This document shows, piece by piece, positions 1 through 11,091 of a stretch of DNA of 64,000 nucleotides (positions within the stretch are counted from its first letter, which is position 1; every line of letters starts with the position of its first letter). The DNA comes from Nocardioides sp. Kera G14. Lineage in GTDB: Bacteria; Actinomycetota; Actinomycetes; Propionibacteriales; Nocardioidaceae. The stretch lies in NCBI RefSeq assembly GCF_020715565.1, contig NZ_CP085839.1:1240001-1304000 (forward strand), given 5' to 3'. A program made the translations under genes and the position numbers. The notes below the pieces were generated by a model. It did no database searches and had not been told where the DNA came from. It was given only the letters and a program-made list of their open reading frames with translations.

Positions 1-1
1 G

Positions 2-2562
<2,561 letters not shown>

Positions 2563-2570
2563 GCTGATCC

Positions 2571-3056
2571 GTGCCTCCCGTGCCCGCTGCCGAGATCGTT
2601 GCTGTCGATCCGGCAGATCCCCGGGCGCGGGAGGCGATGGACCGCTACTACGCGGAGATCGACGCCCGCTTCCCGAACGGCTTCGATCCCGGCCCGCACA
2701 GCGAGGCGGACGACGCCACGCTGCGGCCGCCCGACGGGGTGTGGCTGATCGCCGTGCGGGACGGCGAGCTGCTGGCCGGCGGGGGAGTGCGCACGTTCTC
2801 GGGTGAGACGCCGCCGTACGCCGAGATCAAGCGGGTCTGGGTGAGCCCCGACGCACGCGGGCTCGGTCTCGGCCGTCGGATGATGGCGGAGCTCGAGCGC
2901 AATTGCGCGGAGCTCGGCTTCGCGACCGCGCGCCTGGACACGAACGAGGCGCTGCCCGAGGCCATCGCGATGTACGAGAAGACCGGCTGGACGCGGATCG
3001 AGCGGTACAACGACAACCCGTACCCGACGCACTTCTACGAGAAGCGGCTCGGCTGA
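2571..3056 (+). CDS. GNAT-family N-acetyltransferase
   Basis: A 161-residue single-domain GNAT protein. The core strand and acetyl-CoA pyrophosphate loop are visible in VWVSPDARGLGLGRRMM, followed by the ARLDTNEALPEAIAMYEKTGW segment that closes the fold. It transfers an acetyl group to an amine; the substrate cannot be told from sequence. The GTG start is 8 bp after the katG stop, so it may be read through from furA-katG. A C-terminal YPTHFYEKRL ending is common in actinobacterial GNATs of this type. Confidence 0.9.
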   Translation: MPPVPAAEIVAVDPADPRAREAMDRYYAEIDARFPNGFDPGPHSEADDATLRPPDGVWLIAVRDGELLAGGGVRTFSGETPPYAEIKRVWVSPDARGLGLGRRMMAELERNCAELGFATARLDTNEALPEAIAMYEKTGWTRIERYNDNPYPTHFYEKRLG

Positions 3057-3103
3057 CCTACTGTGAGGTGACGCGCGTCTCACCCAGCCGACGGAGGTCG
3101 TCC

Positions 3104-4642
3104 ATGCAGGTCCCGCTCACACTCTCGACGTTCCTGGACCGTGCCGTGACGGCGTACGGCGACCGCGTCGGCATCGTGGACGAGCCCAGCCAACCGGCGG
3201 CGCCGCTCGGCGGCAACGGCCTGACCTGGCGCGAGGTGGGCGACCTCGCCCGACGGATGGCGGCCCGGCTCGACGAGCTCGGCATCGGCGTAGGCGAGCG
3301 GGTGGCGATCGTCAGCCACAACTCCGCGCGACTCCTCGTCGCCTTCTTCGGCGTGGCGGCGACCGGCCGGGTGCTGGTGCCGATCAACTTCCGGCTCCGA
3401 CCCGACGAGGTCCGCTACATCGTCGAGGACTCGGGCGCGCGCCTGCTCCTCATCGACCCCGAGCTGGACGTCTCCCTGGCCGACATCACCGCCGAGCACC
3501 GCTACGTCCTCGGCGACGACGACGCGATCTTCGCCGCACCGGGCGCTGTGCCGAGAGAGTGGGACGAGGACGAGAACGCCACCGCGACGATCAACTACAC
3601 CTCGGGCACGACCGCGCGCCCCAAGGGCGTCGAGCTCACCCATCGCAACCTGTGGATCAACGCGACCATCTTCGGCCTCCACGTCGGGGTCACTGACCGC
3701 GACGTCTACCTCCACACCCTTCCGACCTTCCACGCGAACGGGTGGGGCATGCCGTTCATCGGTGCCGGCCTGGGCGTCAAGCAGATCGTGCTGCGCAAGG
3801 TCGACGGTGCCGAGATCCTCCGGCGCATCGACGAGTACGGCGTCACCTATCTGTGCGGCGCTCCCGCCGTCGTTGCGGCGGTGCTCGACGCTGCCAAGGA
3901 GTGGGACGGCCCGATCCCGGGGCGTGATCGCGTGCGGATGGTGGTCGCGGGTGCTCCGCCGCCGACGCGCACCGTCGCCCGGCTGGAGGAGGAACTGGGC
4001 TGGGAGTTCATCCAGATCTACGGCCTCACCGAGACCTCACCCGTCCTCACGGTCAACCGCACCCGCGAGGAGTGGGACGACCTTCCGGTGCTGGAGCGCG
4101 CCTCCAGGCTGGCCCGCCAGGGCGTGCCGGCACTGGGTGTTCGGCTCTCGCTCGACCCGGAGGGCGAGGTGCTCGCGCAGGGCAACCAGGTGCTGAAGGG
4201 ATACTGGAACAAGCCGGAGGAGACCCAGAAGGCCTTGGAGGGCGGGTGGTTCCACACCGGTGACGGCGGCAGCATCGGCGAGGACGGCTACCTCGCGATC
4301 AGCGACCGCAAGAAGGACGTCATCATCACCGGCGGTGAGAACGTCTCCTCGATCGAGGTGGAGGACGCCCTCTTCTCACACCCTGCCGTGCAGGAGGTCG
4401 CCGTGATCGGTGTCCCCGATGAGAAGTGGGGCGAGACGATCCTCGCCCTCGTGGTGCTGGCGCCTGAGGCGACCGCGACCGAGGCCGAGCTGAAGGCGTT
4501 CTGCAAGGAGCGGCTCGCGGGCTACAAGACCCCGACCGTCATCGAGTTCCGCGACGAGCTCGCCCGTACCGCCACCGGCAAGCTGCAGAAGTTCAAGCTG
4601 CGCCAGCCCTACTGGGAGGGTCGCGAGCGGCAGGTCAACTGA
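3104..4642 (+). CDS. AMP-forming acyl-CoA synthetase (fatty acid-CoA ligase)
   Basis: A 512-residue member of the ANL superfamily that activates a carboxylic acid with ATP and joins it to CoA. The AMP-binding P-loop (YTSGTTARPKG), the IYGLTETSP motif, the GGWFHTGD hinge region and the C-terminal catalytic lysine context (TATGKLQKF) are all present. An open frame extends to 2903, but ATG 3104 has a good ribosome site (acggaggt, 7 nt away) and matches where family members begin. TACTGT at 3059-3064 could be its -10 box. The fatty or other acyl substrate is not determined. The stop overlaps the convergent HNH gene by 8 bp. Confidence 0.93.
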   Translation: MQVPLTLSTFLDRAVTAYGDRVGIVDEPSQPAAPLGGNGLTWREVGDLARRMAARLDELGIGVGERVAIVSHNSARLLVAFFGVAATGRVLVPINFRLRPDEVRYIVEDSGARLLLIDPELDVSLADITAEHRYVLGDDDAIFAAPGAVPREWDEDENATATINYTSGTTARPKGVELTHRNLWINATIFGLHVGVTDRDVYLHTLPTFHANGWGMPFIGAGLGVKQIVLRKVDGAEILRRIDEYGVTYLCGAPAVVAAVLDAAKEWDGPIPGRDRVRMVVAGAPPPTRTVARLEEELGWEFIQIYGLTETSPVLTVNRTREEWDDLPVLERASRLARQGVPALGVRLSLDPEGEVLAQGNQVLKGYWNKPEETQKALEGGWFHTGDGGSIGEDGYLAISDRKKDVIITGGENVSSIEVEDALFSHPAVQEVAVIGVPDEKWGETILALVVLAPEATATEAELKAFCKERLAGYKTPTVIEFRDELARTATGKLQKFKLRQPYWEGRERQVN

Positions 4643-5777
4643 GCTTGACCGTGCCGTTGGGGGTGCGGAGGTAGTACCGGCCGTCTGGGGAGCGCCAGAG
4701 GGGGTAGCCGGGTTCGAGCTTGGTGTAGGTCCAGTCGGTGAAGGTCTTCATCCGGTGGTGGTACCGGCACAGGCAGCCGAGGTTGTCGCTGGCGGTGGGT
4801 CCGCCACGGCCGGGATGGTCGTGGTCGTACTCGTCGATGTGGTCGAGGTCGGTGTCGCGGGCGTCTCGTTCGCAATGGGGTGCGACGCAGGTCTTGTCGA
4901 TCAGGACGGCTTGTTCTCGCATGTCGGCGGAGGGGACGTAGCCGTTGCGGGTGAGGTTGCGGTTGAGGTCGAGGACGGGCCGGGTGATGACTTTGGTGTT
5001 GGAGGCCTGGCACCATTCGCGGACCTGGGTCAGGGTGGTGAGGCCGGTGGCGCCTTCGGTGGTGAACTGTCCTTCGTTGTTGGCGTGGACGTAGAGGTTC
5101 ACGATCCGTGACGCGGTCGCTGTGCCGTTCGGGGCCGTGTCTGCCTGTCCGCCGGTGAGGTAGTGGCGGGCGATGAGGCCGAGGGCTTGGGACCTGCGGA
5201 CGTCGAGTGATTCTTCGGAGCCTTGCTCTTTCAGTTCCGCGGCGCCCTTCTGGAGTGCTGCTTCGAGGTCGTTGCCGTCGGCTCGGCGGGCGGCTTCGTC
5301 GGGGTCGTAGCGGTCGATGGCGTGGGCGATGAACCGCTTCAGTGCGGTCGGGCCGATCTTCTCGAACCGCATGTGCAGTTCTTTGTTGAGCCAAGCCGCG
5401 CCTTCCGAGGTGAGCACGCGGCTGGCTTGGGCGACCAGGCGGGCTTTCCAGACGGGGAGTTGTTCGTCGAAGAGGCGGAAGAAGAGCTTCGGGAGGCGGT
5501 GGTGGAGTTCGAGCGCGTCGCCGATCCAGGAGCGGGCTTGGTGGTCGCTCATGCCGGTGGTGGTGGCGAACTCCATGACGGCGTCTTCGTGGAGGAGGGG
5601 TGTGCCGTCGCCGGCGAGGGGGATGTCGTTGATCCGGTCACCGCGGGCTGCCTGCGCCGGGTCGGTGGTCTGGTGCTGTTTCGCCCAGTCGATGGTGTGG
5701 AGGAGGGCGGAGATCTCGGCCATGTTCGCCATGTTCTTGTTGATGGCGATGAGTTCGAGGGGGCTGTCGACGGGCAT
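4635..5777 (-). CDS. DUF222/HNH endonuclease-domain protein
   Basis: A 380-residue protein with an N-terminal helical DUF222 domain and a C-terminal HNH nuclease-type zinc motif: CVAPHCERDARDTDLDHIDEY followed by LCRYHHRMKTF. These proteins are abundant and multicopy in high-GC actinobacteria; their biological role is not established. A paralog with the same architecture lies at 26318-27646. ATG 5777 is used here, but the frame stays open upstream to an ATA codon placed 6 nt after a TAGGAT box (5841-5846, minus strand), so the true N-terminus may be 19 codons longer. Confidence 0.85.
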   Translation of the reverse strand: MPVDSPLELIAINKNMANMAEISALLHTIDWAKQHQTTDPAQAARGDRINDIPLAGDGTPLLHEDAVMEFATTTGMSDHQARSWIGDALELHHRLPKLFFRLFDEQLPVWKARLVAQASRVLTSEGAAWLNKELHMRFEKIGPTALKRFIAHAIDRYDPDEAARRADGNDLEAALQKGAAELKEQGSEESLDVRRSQALGLIARHYLTGGQADTAPNGTATASRIVNLYVHANNEGQFTTEGATGLTTLTQVREWCQASNTKVITRPVLDLNRNLTRNGYVPSADMREQAVLIDKTCVAPHCERDARDTDLDHIDEYDHDHPGRGGPTASDNLGCLCRYHHRMKTFTDWTYTKLEPGYPLWRSPDGRYYLRTPNGTVKLS

Positions 5778-5849
5778 GCCGACGGAGGGGCCGAGGATGT
5801 TCTCGGTGGATCCGGCGTCTACAGCTTGCGATATGCGCCGATCCTATCT

Positions 5850-5865
5850 GTTCGAGCAATCGAAC
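5850..5865. repeat. 16-bp inverted repeat GTTCGA-gcaa-TCGAAC
   Basis: Perfect 6-bp arms with a 4-bp loop, located just upstream of the minus-strand TAGGAT box that probably serves the HNH gene and upstream of the Nif3-like gene. It may be an operator. The half-sites are in the opposite order to an actinobacterial LexA box. Confidence 0.5.
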
Positions 5866-5894
5866 GCAACAGATTCACCGAAGTCGATCCCCAC

Positions 5895-5900
5895 TAACCT
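5895..5900 (+). promoter_or_regulatory. -10 box TAACCT, leaderless start
   Basis: Six bases separate this TANNNT hexamer from GTG 5907 of the Nif3-like gene, which implies transcription starting at or next to the start codon. Confidence 0.6.
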
Positions 5901-5906
5901 GTTCGT

Positions 5907-6701
5907 GTGCCCGCCCTCGCCGAGATCGTCGACCTGATCCACTCGTGGTTCCCGCCGGAGACGGCCGAGGAGTGGGATGCGGTCGGGCTCGTGTCCGGGG
6001 CACCGGAGGACCGCGTCGAGCGCGTCATGTTCGCGGTCGACCCGACCCTGGAGGTCGCGCAGGAGGCGGCGGAGTGGGATGCCGACCTGCTGGTCGTGCA
6101 CCATCCGCTCTACCTCCGCGGTACGACGACGATTGCTGCCACGACGCCGAAGGGCCGCACCCTCACCACCCTCAACCGTGCCGGATGCGCTCTCCTGACC
6201 GCGCACACCAACGCCGACCGTGCGGTGGACGGGGTGAGTGCGGCGATGGCGTCGGCTCTCGGGCTGGCCGAGCAGCGACCGCTGGCCTCAGTGAAGGAGG
6301 ACGGCGTCACGGGCATCGGCCGGATCGGCACCGTCGCCCCCACGACTCTGCAGGAGTTCGCCGAGACCGTTGCGGGCGTACTGCCGCAGACCGCTCATGG
6401 TGTGCGGGTCGCCGGAGATCCGTCACGGAGGATCGAGACTGTGGCGCTCTGCGGTGGCGCCGGCGACTTCCTGCTCGGCGACCCGGTGCTGGACGCGGCC
6501 GACGTCTACGTCACCTCCGACCTGCGGCACCACCCGGCGCAGGAGTTCCTCGAGCGCGGGACGGGGGCGCTGATCGACGTCGCCCACTCCGCGGCGGAGT
6601 GGCTGTGGCTGCCGGCGACAGCAGCCAGACTCGCCGAGGCCATTAGGGTGGAGACCCGGGTCAGCACTCTGGTGACCGACCCGTGGACATTCCGAATCTG
6701 A
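5907..6701 (+). CDS. Nif3/YbgI-like dinuclear metal-centre protein
   Basis: A 264-residue NIF3-family protein. The metal-binding signature VVHHPLYL and the TAHTNADRAVDG segment are present, along with the C-terminal LIDVAHSAAEW motif that supplies further ligands. Family members form hexameric rings with a dinuclear metal site; proposed roles include a GTP cyclohydrolase-like or nucleotide-processing activity, not settled. It lacks the extra inserted domain of the longer Gram-positive members. A zinc-ribbon protein follows after 22 bp, a neighbour pair found widely in actinobacteria and consistent with an operon. Confidence 0.9.
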   Translation: MPALAEIVDLIHSWFPPETAEEWDAVGLVSGAPEDRVERVMFAVDPTLEVAQEAAEWDADLLVVHHPLYLRGTTTIAATTPKGRTLTTLNRAGCALLTAHTNADRAVDGVSAAMASALGLAEQRPLASVKEDGVTGIGRIGTVAPTTLQEFAETVAGVLPQTAHGVRVAGDPSRRIETVALCGGAGDFLLGDPVLDAADVYVTSDLRHHPAQEFLERGTGALIDVAHSAAEWLWLPATAARLAEAIRVETRVSTLVTDPWTFRI

Positions 6702-6723
6702 GCTCGATCCTGAGGACCCATCT

Positions 6724-7464
6724 GTGAAGAGCGACCCCTTCGCCCAACTCAAGCTGCTCGACCTCCAGGAGCTCGACTCCAAGGCACTGCAGCTGCGGAC
6801 CGCCGCCGCGCGGATCCCAGAGCTCGCGGAGATCGCCGAGGTGCAGGCGGAGCGGCTCGAGGTGGAGACGAAGGCCCGCGACGTGCGGATCCGGGTCGCC
6901 GACCTCAGCGCCGCGCAGACGAAGGCCGAGGCCGACGTCGAGGCCGTCCGCGCCCGTCGCCGCCGCGACCAGGAGCGGATGGATGCCGGCAGCATCGGCG
7001 ACCCGAAGGCGCTCTCGGCGATGACCCACGAGCTGCAGAACCTCGACCGTCGGATCAGCGTCCTCGAGGACGAGGAGCTCGAGGTCATGGAGCAGCTCGA
7101 GGCGGCGCAGTCTGTGCTCTCCGACCTGGAGGAGCTGCTGTCGACGTACGACGACAGGCTGGCGGCCCTCGCCGCGAGCCGTGACGGACGAGAGGCCGAG
7201 CTGCACCAGCAGTTGGCCGACGTGCTCGCCGAGCGGCCGTTCGCGACAGACGGGATGCCTGAGGACCTGCTGGCGCTCTACGAGCGGATCCGCGAGTCCA
7301 AGGGCGGCGGCGCCGCCGAGCTGCGCGCTCGTCAGTGCACCGGCTGCGGCATCACCCTCGACGCGGCCGAGCTCTCCCGAATCCGCGGCCTGCCGAGCGA
7401 TGAGGTCGTCCGGTGTGAGGAGTGCGGCCGGATCCTGGTGCGGACGGCCGAGTCGGGGCTGTGA
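6724..7464 (+). CDS. Coiled-coil protein with C-terminal C4 zinc ribbon
   Basis: A 246-residue protein. Residues from about 5 to 170 are almost entirely charged helix with heptad-like spacing (an antiparallel coiled coil), and the C-terminus carries two CxxC-type pairs (QCTGCGI and CEECGRIL) forming a zinc ribbon. It matches the conserved bacterial family near nif3, for which a nucleic-acid-binding role has been suggested but not shown. Its last codons overlap the phosphatase start (GTGA), indicating translational coupling. Confidence 0.88.
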   Translation: MKSDPFAQLKLLDLQELDSKALQLRTAAARIPELAEIAEVQAERLEVETKARDVRIRVADLSAAQTKAEADVEAVRARRRRDQERMDAGSIGDPKALSAMTHELQNLDRRISVLEDEELEVMEQLEAAQSVLSDLEELLSTYDDRLAALAASRDGREAELHQQLADVLAERPFATDGMPEDLLALYERIRESKGGGAAELRARQCTGCGITLDAAELSRIRGLPSDEVVRCEECGRILVRTAESGL

Positions 7465-8195
7465 GCGAGCCCGTCGGCGACGAGTCGCTGATCGAGGAGA
7501 TCGAGGATCCTGCTCCTCCGATCGCCCGCGGCTCCTGGTCCTCCGGCGATGCGACGACACTGGTGCTCGTGCGCCACGGCGTCACCCCGCACACCCAGGC
7601 CAAGCGCTTCTCCGGCGGGCTCGGCGGAGACAACCCGCCCCTGGCCGAGGAGGGCCGTGAGCAGGTCTCGTTGACCGCGGCCTGGATCAAGCCGTTGCTG
7701 CGCGAGGCCGCTGCGGTCATCGCCTCACCGGTCCAGCGCACGCACGAGACGGGCGAGATCCTCGCCTCGACCCTCGGCCTGCCGCTGGAGCTCGAGCCGG
7801 GCTTGGCGGAGATGGAGTTCGGCCACTGGGACGGTCTCACCTTCGCCGAGGTCTCGGCGCAGCACGGCGACGAGATGAAGGCCTGGCTCGGCGCGCTCGA
7901 GCGGGCGCCGCGTGGTGGCGAATCCTTCCGGGACGTCGAATCACGGGTCCTGGCTGCGCTGGAACGGTTGCGGTCGGCGTACGCCGGGCGGACGGTGGTC
8001 GTCGCGAGCCATGTCACCCCGATCAAGACGATCGTCGCCCATGCTCTGGGTGCGCCGTTGGAGGCCGTGTTCCGGATGGAGCTCGCCCCGGCTGCCGTCT
8101 CGGTGGTCAGTTTCTACGCTGATGACCGTGCGTCGCTGCGGCTCTACAACGCGTTGCCTCCCGAGCGCTTCGGGAGCGAAGCCGGACTCTGGTGA
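7461..8195 (+). CDS. Histidine phosphatase domain protein (RNase H/phosphatase family, phosphatase part only)
   Basis: A 244-residue protein with the phosphoglycerate-mutase-like fold: the catalytic LVRHGVT, the GLGGDNPPL loop, SPVQRTHETGE and the late VASHVTP histidine. In many actinobacteria the gene at this place encodes a bifunctional protein with an N-terminal RNase H domain (Rv2228c type). Here the RNase H domain is absent, yet a roughly 35-residue linker-like N-terminus (EPVGDESLIEEIEDP) remains. The GTG start overlaps the previous stop by 4 bp. Substrate unknown; the mycobacterial relative has been linked to alpha-ribazole phosphate or acid phosphatase activity. Confidence 0.85.
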   Translation: MSEPVGDESLIEEIEDPAPPIARGSWSSGDATTLVLVRHGVTPHTQAKRFSGGLGGDNPPLAEEGREQVSLTAAWIKPLLREAAAVIASPVQRTHETGEILASTLGLPLELEPGLAEMEFGHWDGLTFAEVSAQHGDEMKAWLGALERAPRGGESFRDVESRVLAALERLRSAYAGRTVVVASHVTPIKTIVAHALGAPLEAVFRMELAPAAVSVVSFYADDRASLRLYNALPPERFGSEAGLW

Positions 8196-8198
8196 CGG

Positions 8199-8969
8199 TC
8201 AGAGCTCGCTGACGATCACGTCGAGCTGGGTGCCGGCTTTGCCCGGCTCACCCCGCTCAACGGTCCAGCCGAGGTCCTGCAACGCCTCGGTCAGGGCTGC
8301 AGGCGTGCGCGGTGTGGCGTTCTCCTCGAGCAGGGTGCGGACGAGGCGGCCCTTGGTGGCCTTGTTGAAGTGGCTCACGACCTTGCGCTGGCCGTTGATC
8401 TCGTGGAGCACCCGGACAGTCGCGGTCTTCGCGGCGACGGCGGTGGGCTTCCAGAAGGAGGCATAGGTCCCGGAGCGGAGGTCGATGAGCAGGCCGCCGC
8501 CGAGTGCCTCGAGCACGGCCGGCTCGAGGTGCTTGCGCCAGTGCGCCTGCACCCCGCCGAGCCCGGGAAGCGTGGCGTCGCCCGACAGTCGGTAGGAGGG
8601 GATCCGATCGGCCAGGCCCACCAGGCCGAAGACCGACGACGTCACCATCACGCGGCCTGTGGCACGACGCTTGGCCGCGCTCGACAGGGAGTCGTAGGAG
8701 AGCGCGTCGTAGACGACGCCGGTGTAGATCGACGAGGCTCGCGCGGCCGGCGAGGTGCGGAGCTTCGCGTTGAGGGAGACCAGCTCCGGTTGGGACTTCG
8801 GCACCGCGAGCAGTTCCATCACCGCCGGCTCGTCGTATGCGCAGAGCTCGACCAGCGCCTCGATCACCGCTTCGCGCGCCGGCGTGAGCACAGGGAGCGA
8901 CAACGTCGCCAGGTCCAGGGCGGCGCCGCGCTTCGGAGCAGCCTTGCCCTCGCTGGGCGGGAGGAGCAT
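8199..8969 (-). CDS. yaaA: YaaA-family peroxide stress protein
   Basis: A 256-residue member of the YaaA/DUF328 family, recognised from the N-terminal LLPPSEGK motif and the conserved IYTGVVYDAL, VMVTSSVFGL and SHFNKATKGRL segments. E. coli YaaA lowers intracellular iron and limits DNA damage under peroxide stress; the same role here is inferred. The start could be ATG 8969 or GTG 8975; a TATCCA box 8 nt before ATG 8969 favours the former. It is divergent from the RNB ribonuclease gene with only about 24 bp between them. Confidence 0.9.
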   Translation of the reverse strand: MLLPPSEGKAAPKRGAALDLATLSLPVLTPAREAVIEALVELCAYDEPAVMELLAVPKSQPELVSLNAKLRTSPAARASSIYTGVVYDALSYDSLSSAAKRRATGRVMVTSSVFGLVGLADRIPSYRLSGDATLPGLGGVQAHWRKHLEPAVLEALGGGLLIDLRSGTYASFWKPTAVAAKTATVRVLHEINGQRKVVSHFNKATKGRLVRTLLEENATPRTPAALTEALQDLGWTVERGEPGKAGTQLDVIVSEL

Positions 8970-8981
8970 CAACACGGTGGA

Positions 8982-8987
8982 TATGGT
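8982..8987 (+). promoter_or_regulatory. -10 box TATGGT, leaderless start
   Basis: It lies 6 nt before ATG 8994 of the RNB-domain gene and supports that start over the much longer open frame upstream. Confidence 0.55.
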
Positions 8988-8993
8988 GCCTGC

Positions 8994-10448
8994 ATGCCCA
9001 GCGGACAGGTCATCCGGGTCAGCCCACCCTCGGCGCTGAGGGAGGGGATCGCGCAGATCCAGGGCGAGCTCCACGTGACGCCTGACTTCCCGCCCGAGGT
9101 CGAGGCGGAGGCTGTCCGGGTGGCGGCCGACGTACTCGTGCTGCCGGACGAGGACCAGACGCAGATCCCGTTCGTGACGATCGACCCCGCCGATTCGATG
9201 GACCTCGACCAAGCGCTCCACCTGGAGAGGAGCGACACGGGGTACGTCGTCCAGTACGCCATCGCCGACGTGCACGCGTTCGTCGCGCCGGACGGGGCGA
9301 TCGACGTCGAGTCACACCAGCGCGGTGAGTCGCTCTACGGCGCGGACTCGAAGATCCCGCTGCACCCGACCGCGCTCTCGGAGGGCGCCGCGAGCCTGCT
9401 GCCCGGCCAGGTCCGGCCGGCCCTGCTGTGGACCTCGACGCTCGACGAGACCGGTGAGATCCTCTCGACCGGCGTGCGGCGGGTGCGCGTGAAGTCGGTG
9501 GCGAAGCTCGACTACGTCGGTGTGCAGCAGATGTTCGACAGTGATGATCCTGCCGCCTTCGACGAGAGATACGGGGACTCGCTGAGACTGCTGAAGGAGA
9601 TCGGCGAGCTCCGCCTGGCACTCGAGGTCAAGCGCGGCGGCATCAGCCTGCCGCTGCCCGACCAGGAGATCGAGGTCAAGGGCGACCAGTGGCGCACCCG
9701 CTTCCGCAGCCTGCTGCCCGTCGAGGACTGGAACGCCCAGCTCTCTCTCCTCACCGGCTTCGGTGCCGCACGGATCATGCTCGACCACAAGGTCGGGCTG
9801 CTCCGCACCCTGCCGCCGGCCGATCCCCGCGACGTCGCCCGGCTCCGACGAACGGCCAAGGCGCTCAACGTGGATTGGCCCGAGAGCCAGTCGCCGGCGG
9901 ACTTCATCCGCAGTCTGGATCCCGGCGACGGCCACGAGGCGGCGATGATCCTCGCCTCCACCCGACTGCTGCGGGGCAGCGCCTACGCCGCGTTCAACGG
10001 CACGCTCCCGGAGCTCACCGAGCACGCGGCGCTCGCCTCGCCCTACGCGCACGTGACCGCGCCCCTGCGCCGGTTGATCGACCGCTACGCGGGCGAGATC
10101 TGCGTGGCGCTCTGCGCCGGAACCCCTGTTCCCGACTGGGTTCTCGCGACGATGGACGAGCTGCCCGCGATCATGCAGGCCGCGGCCCGTCGCAGCAGCG
10201 GCTATGAGCGCGCCATCCTCGACCTCGTCGAGGCGGGCATGCTCGCGCCCCGCGTGGGGGAGAGTTTCGACGGCGTCGTCGTCGAGGTCAGTGACAAGGA
10301 GCCGACACACGGCACGGTGTCGATCCAGGATCCCGCAGTGGAGGCTGCGGTCGTGGGGACGACCGCGCTGCCGTTGGGGGACCCGGTCACCGTCAGGCTG
10401 GCCGAGGCCGACGTCCTCCGGCGCCGCGTCAGCTTCACGCTGGCGTAG
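8994..10448 (+). CDS. RNB-domain ribonuclease (RNase II family)
   Basis: A 484-residue exoribonuclease of the RNase II/R family. The catalytic acidic cluster is visible in TIDPADSMDLDQAL, followed by the YAIADVHAFV segment and the SPYAHVTAPLRRLIDRY motif near the end of the RNB domain. It lacks the long cold-shock/S1 extensions of RNase R, as in the short actinobacterial members. The frame is open from 8370 but that upstream part is antisense to yaaA; the leaderless -10 box fixes ATG 8994. Its 3' end overlaps the convergent gene at 10435 by 14 bp. Confidence 0.93.
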   Translation: MPSGQVIRVSPPSALREGIAQIQGELHVTPDFPPEVEAEAVRVAADVLVLPDEDQTQIPFVTIDPADSMDLDQALHLERSDTGYVVQYAIADVHAFVAPDGAIDVESHQRGESLYGADSKIPLHPTALSEGAASLLPGQVRPALLWTSTLDETGEILSTGVRRVRVKSVAKLDYVGVQQMFDSDDPAAFDERYGDSLRLLKEIGELRLALEVKRGGISLPLPDQEIEVKGDQWRTRFRSLLPVEDWNAQLSLLTGFGAARIMLDHKVGLLRTLPPADPRDVARLRRTAKALNVDWPESQSPADFIRSLDPGDGHEAAMILASTRLLRGSAYAAFNGTLPELTEHAALASPYAHVTAPLRRLIDRYAGEICVALCAGTPVPDWVLATMDELPAIMQAAARRSSGYERAILDLVEAGMLAPRVGESFDGVVVEVSDKEPTHGTVSIQDPAVEAAVVGTTALPLGDPVTVRLAEADVLRRRVSFTLA

Positions 10449-11052
10449 CGGCGCCGGGTCGCCGGCGCCGCACCACGAGGATCTGCACGGCGACCACGAT
10501 CACGACGCCCAGCCCGATCGCGGCGTAGGGCAGGTACTTGCCCCAGTGACTGCCGGGCACGTAGGAGAGGGTGCCCGTGATCGCGCCCTTCGTGGTCCCG
10601 ACCTGGATCGGGATCGTCCACGTCTTGATCATGTGCGGCTTGTTCGGGTCCTTCGCCACGACTGGCGGCTCGACCGAACCCATCCAGTGGATGCGGTGGT
10701 CATGCCACTGGAACCGGTGGTTGGTCGAGAGTTCGGTCCACGTGGGGGTTCCCGTCGCACTGGCGGTCGAGGGAATCGAGCCGATGGTCTGCTCCTTGTT
10801 GAGGTACACCGCGGGGGAGAGGTCGTTCTGCCAGACCCCGTCCTTGGTGATCTTCGCGTAGGGCTCGCTCTGGTAGCCCTCGATGATCACCGGTTCGTCG
10901 CTGGTGTTCGTCACGGTGATGCCCTCGCCGTTGAGTGTCGCCTTCACCGTCACCCCCGGGACGTCGGGAGTCACGGCCGTCACCTTGGTCTGATAGCCGG
11001 TGAAGGTGGCGCCGTACGCCGGCAGCGCGATGCCCCACATCACAGTCGCCAC
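10435..11052 (-). CDS. Secreted/membrane-anchored protein with His-rich motif, copper-type locus
   Basis: About 205 residues: a short hydrophobic N-terminus ending LPAYGA (signal peptide), an extracytoplasmic beta-type domain, one C-terminal membrane span (YAAIGLGVVIVVAVQILVV) and an RRRR tail, i.e. an exported domain tethered in the membrane. The segment NHRFQWHDHRIHWM contains five histidines in about a dozen residues and could bind metal. It sits beside an ECF sigma gene, ycnI and CopC-CopD, so a periplasmic copper role is inferred; I do not recognise a named family. The start is uncertain: GTG 11052 or ATG 11040. Confidence 0.7.
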   Translation of the reverse strand: MATVMWGIALPAYGATFTGYQTKVTAVTPDVPGVTVKATLNGEGITVTNTSDEPVIIEGYQSEPYAKITKDGVWQNDLSPAVYLNKEQTIGSIPSTASATGTPTWTELSTNHRFQWHDHRIHWMGSVEPPVVAKDPNKPHMIKTWTIPIQVGTTKGAITGTLSYVPGSHWGKYLPYAAIGLGVVIVVAVQILVVRRRRPGAATPA

Positions 11053-11078
11053 CAGGAGGACGAGCGCGCCGACCCTGC

Positions 11079-11084
11079 TACGGT
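11079..11084 (+). promoter_or_regulatory. -10 box TACGGT, leaderless start of the sigma gene
   Basis: Seven nt separate this box from GTG 11092. A minus-strand TAGCAG (11075-11080) overlaps it and may serve the divergent membrane protein gene. Confidence 0.55.
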
Positions 11085-11091
11085 CGCTGGC

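Noticed and set aside
5850..5865. Possible LexA (SOS) box
   Set aside because: An actinobacterial SOS box is TCGAAC-N4-GTTCGA; here the half-sites are reversed. A TCGAAC near 26289 also lacks a proper partner.
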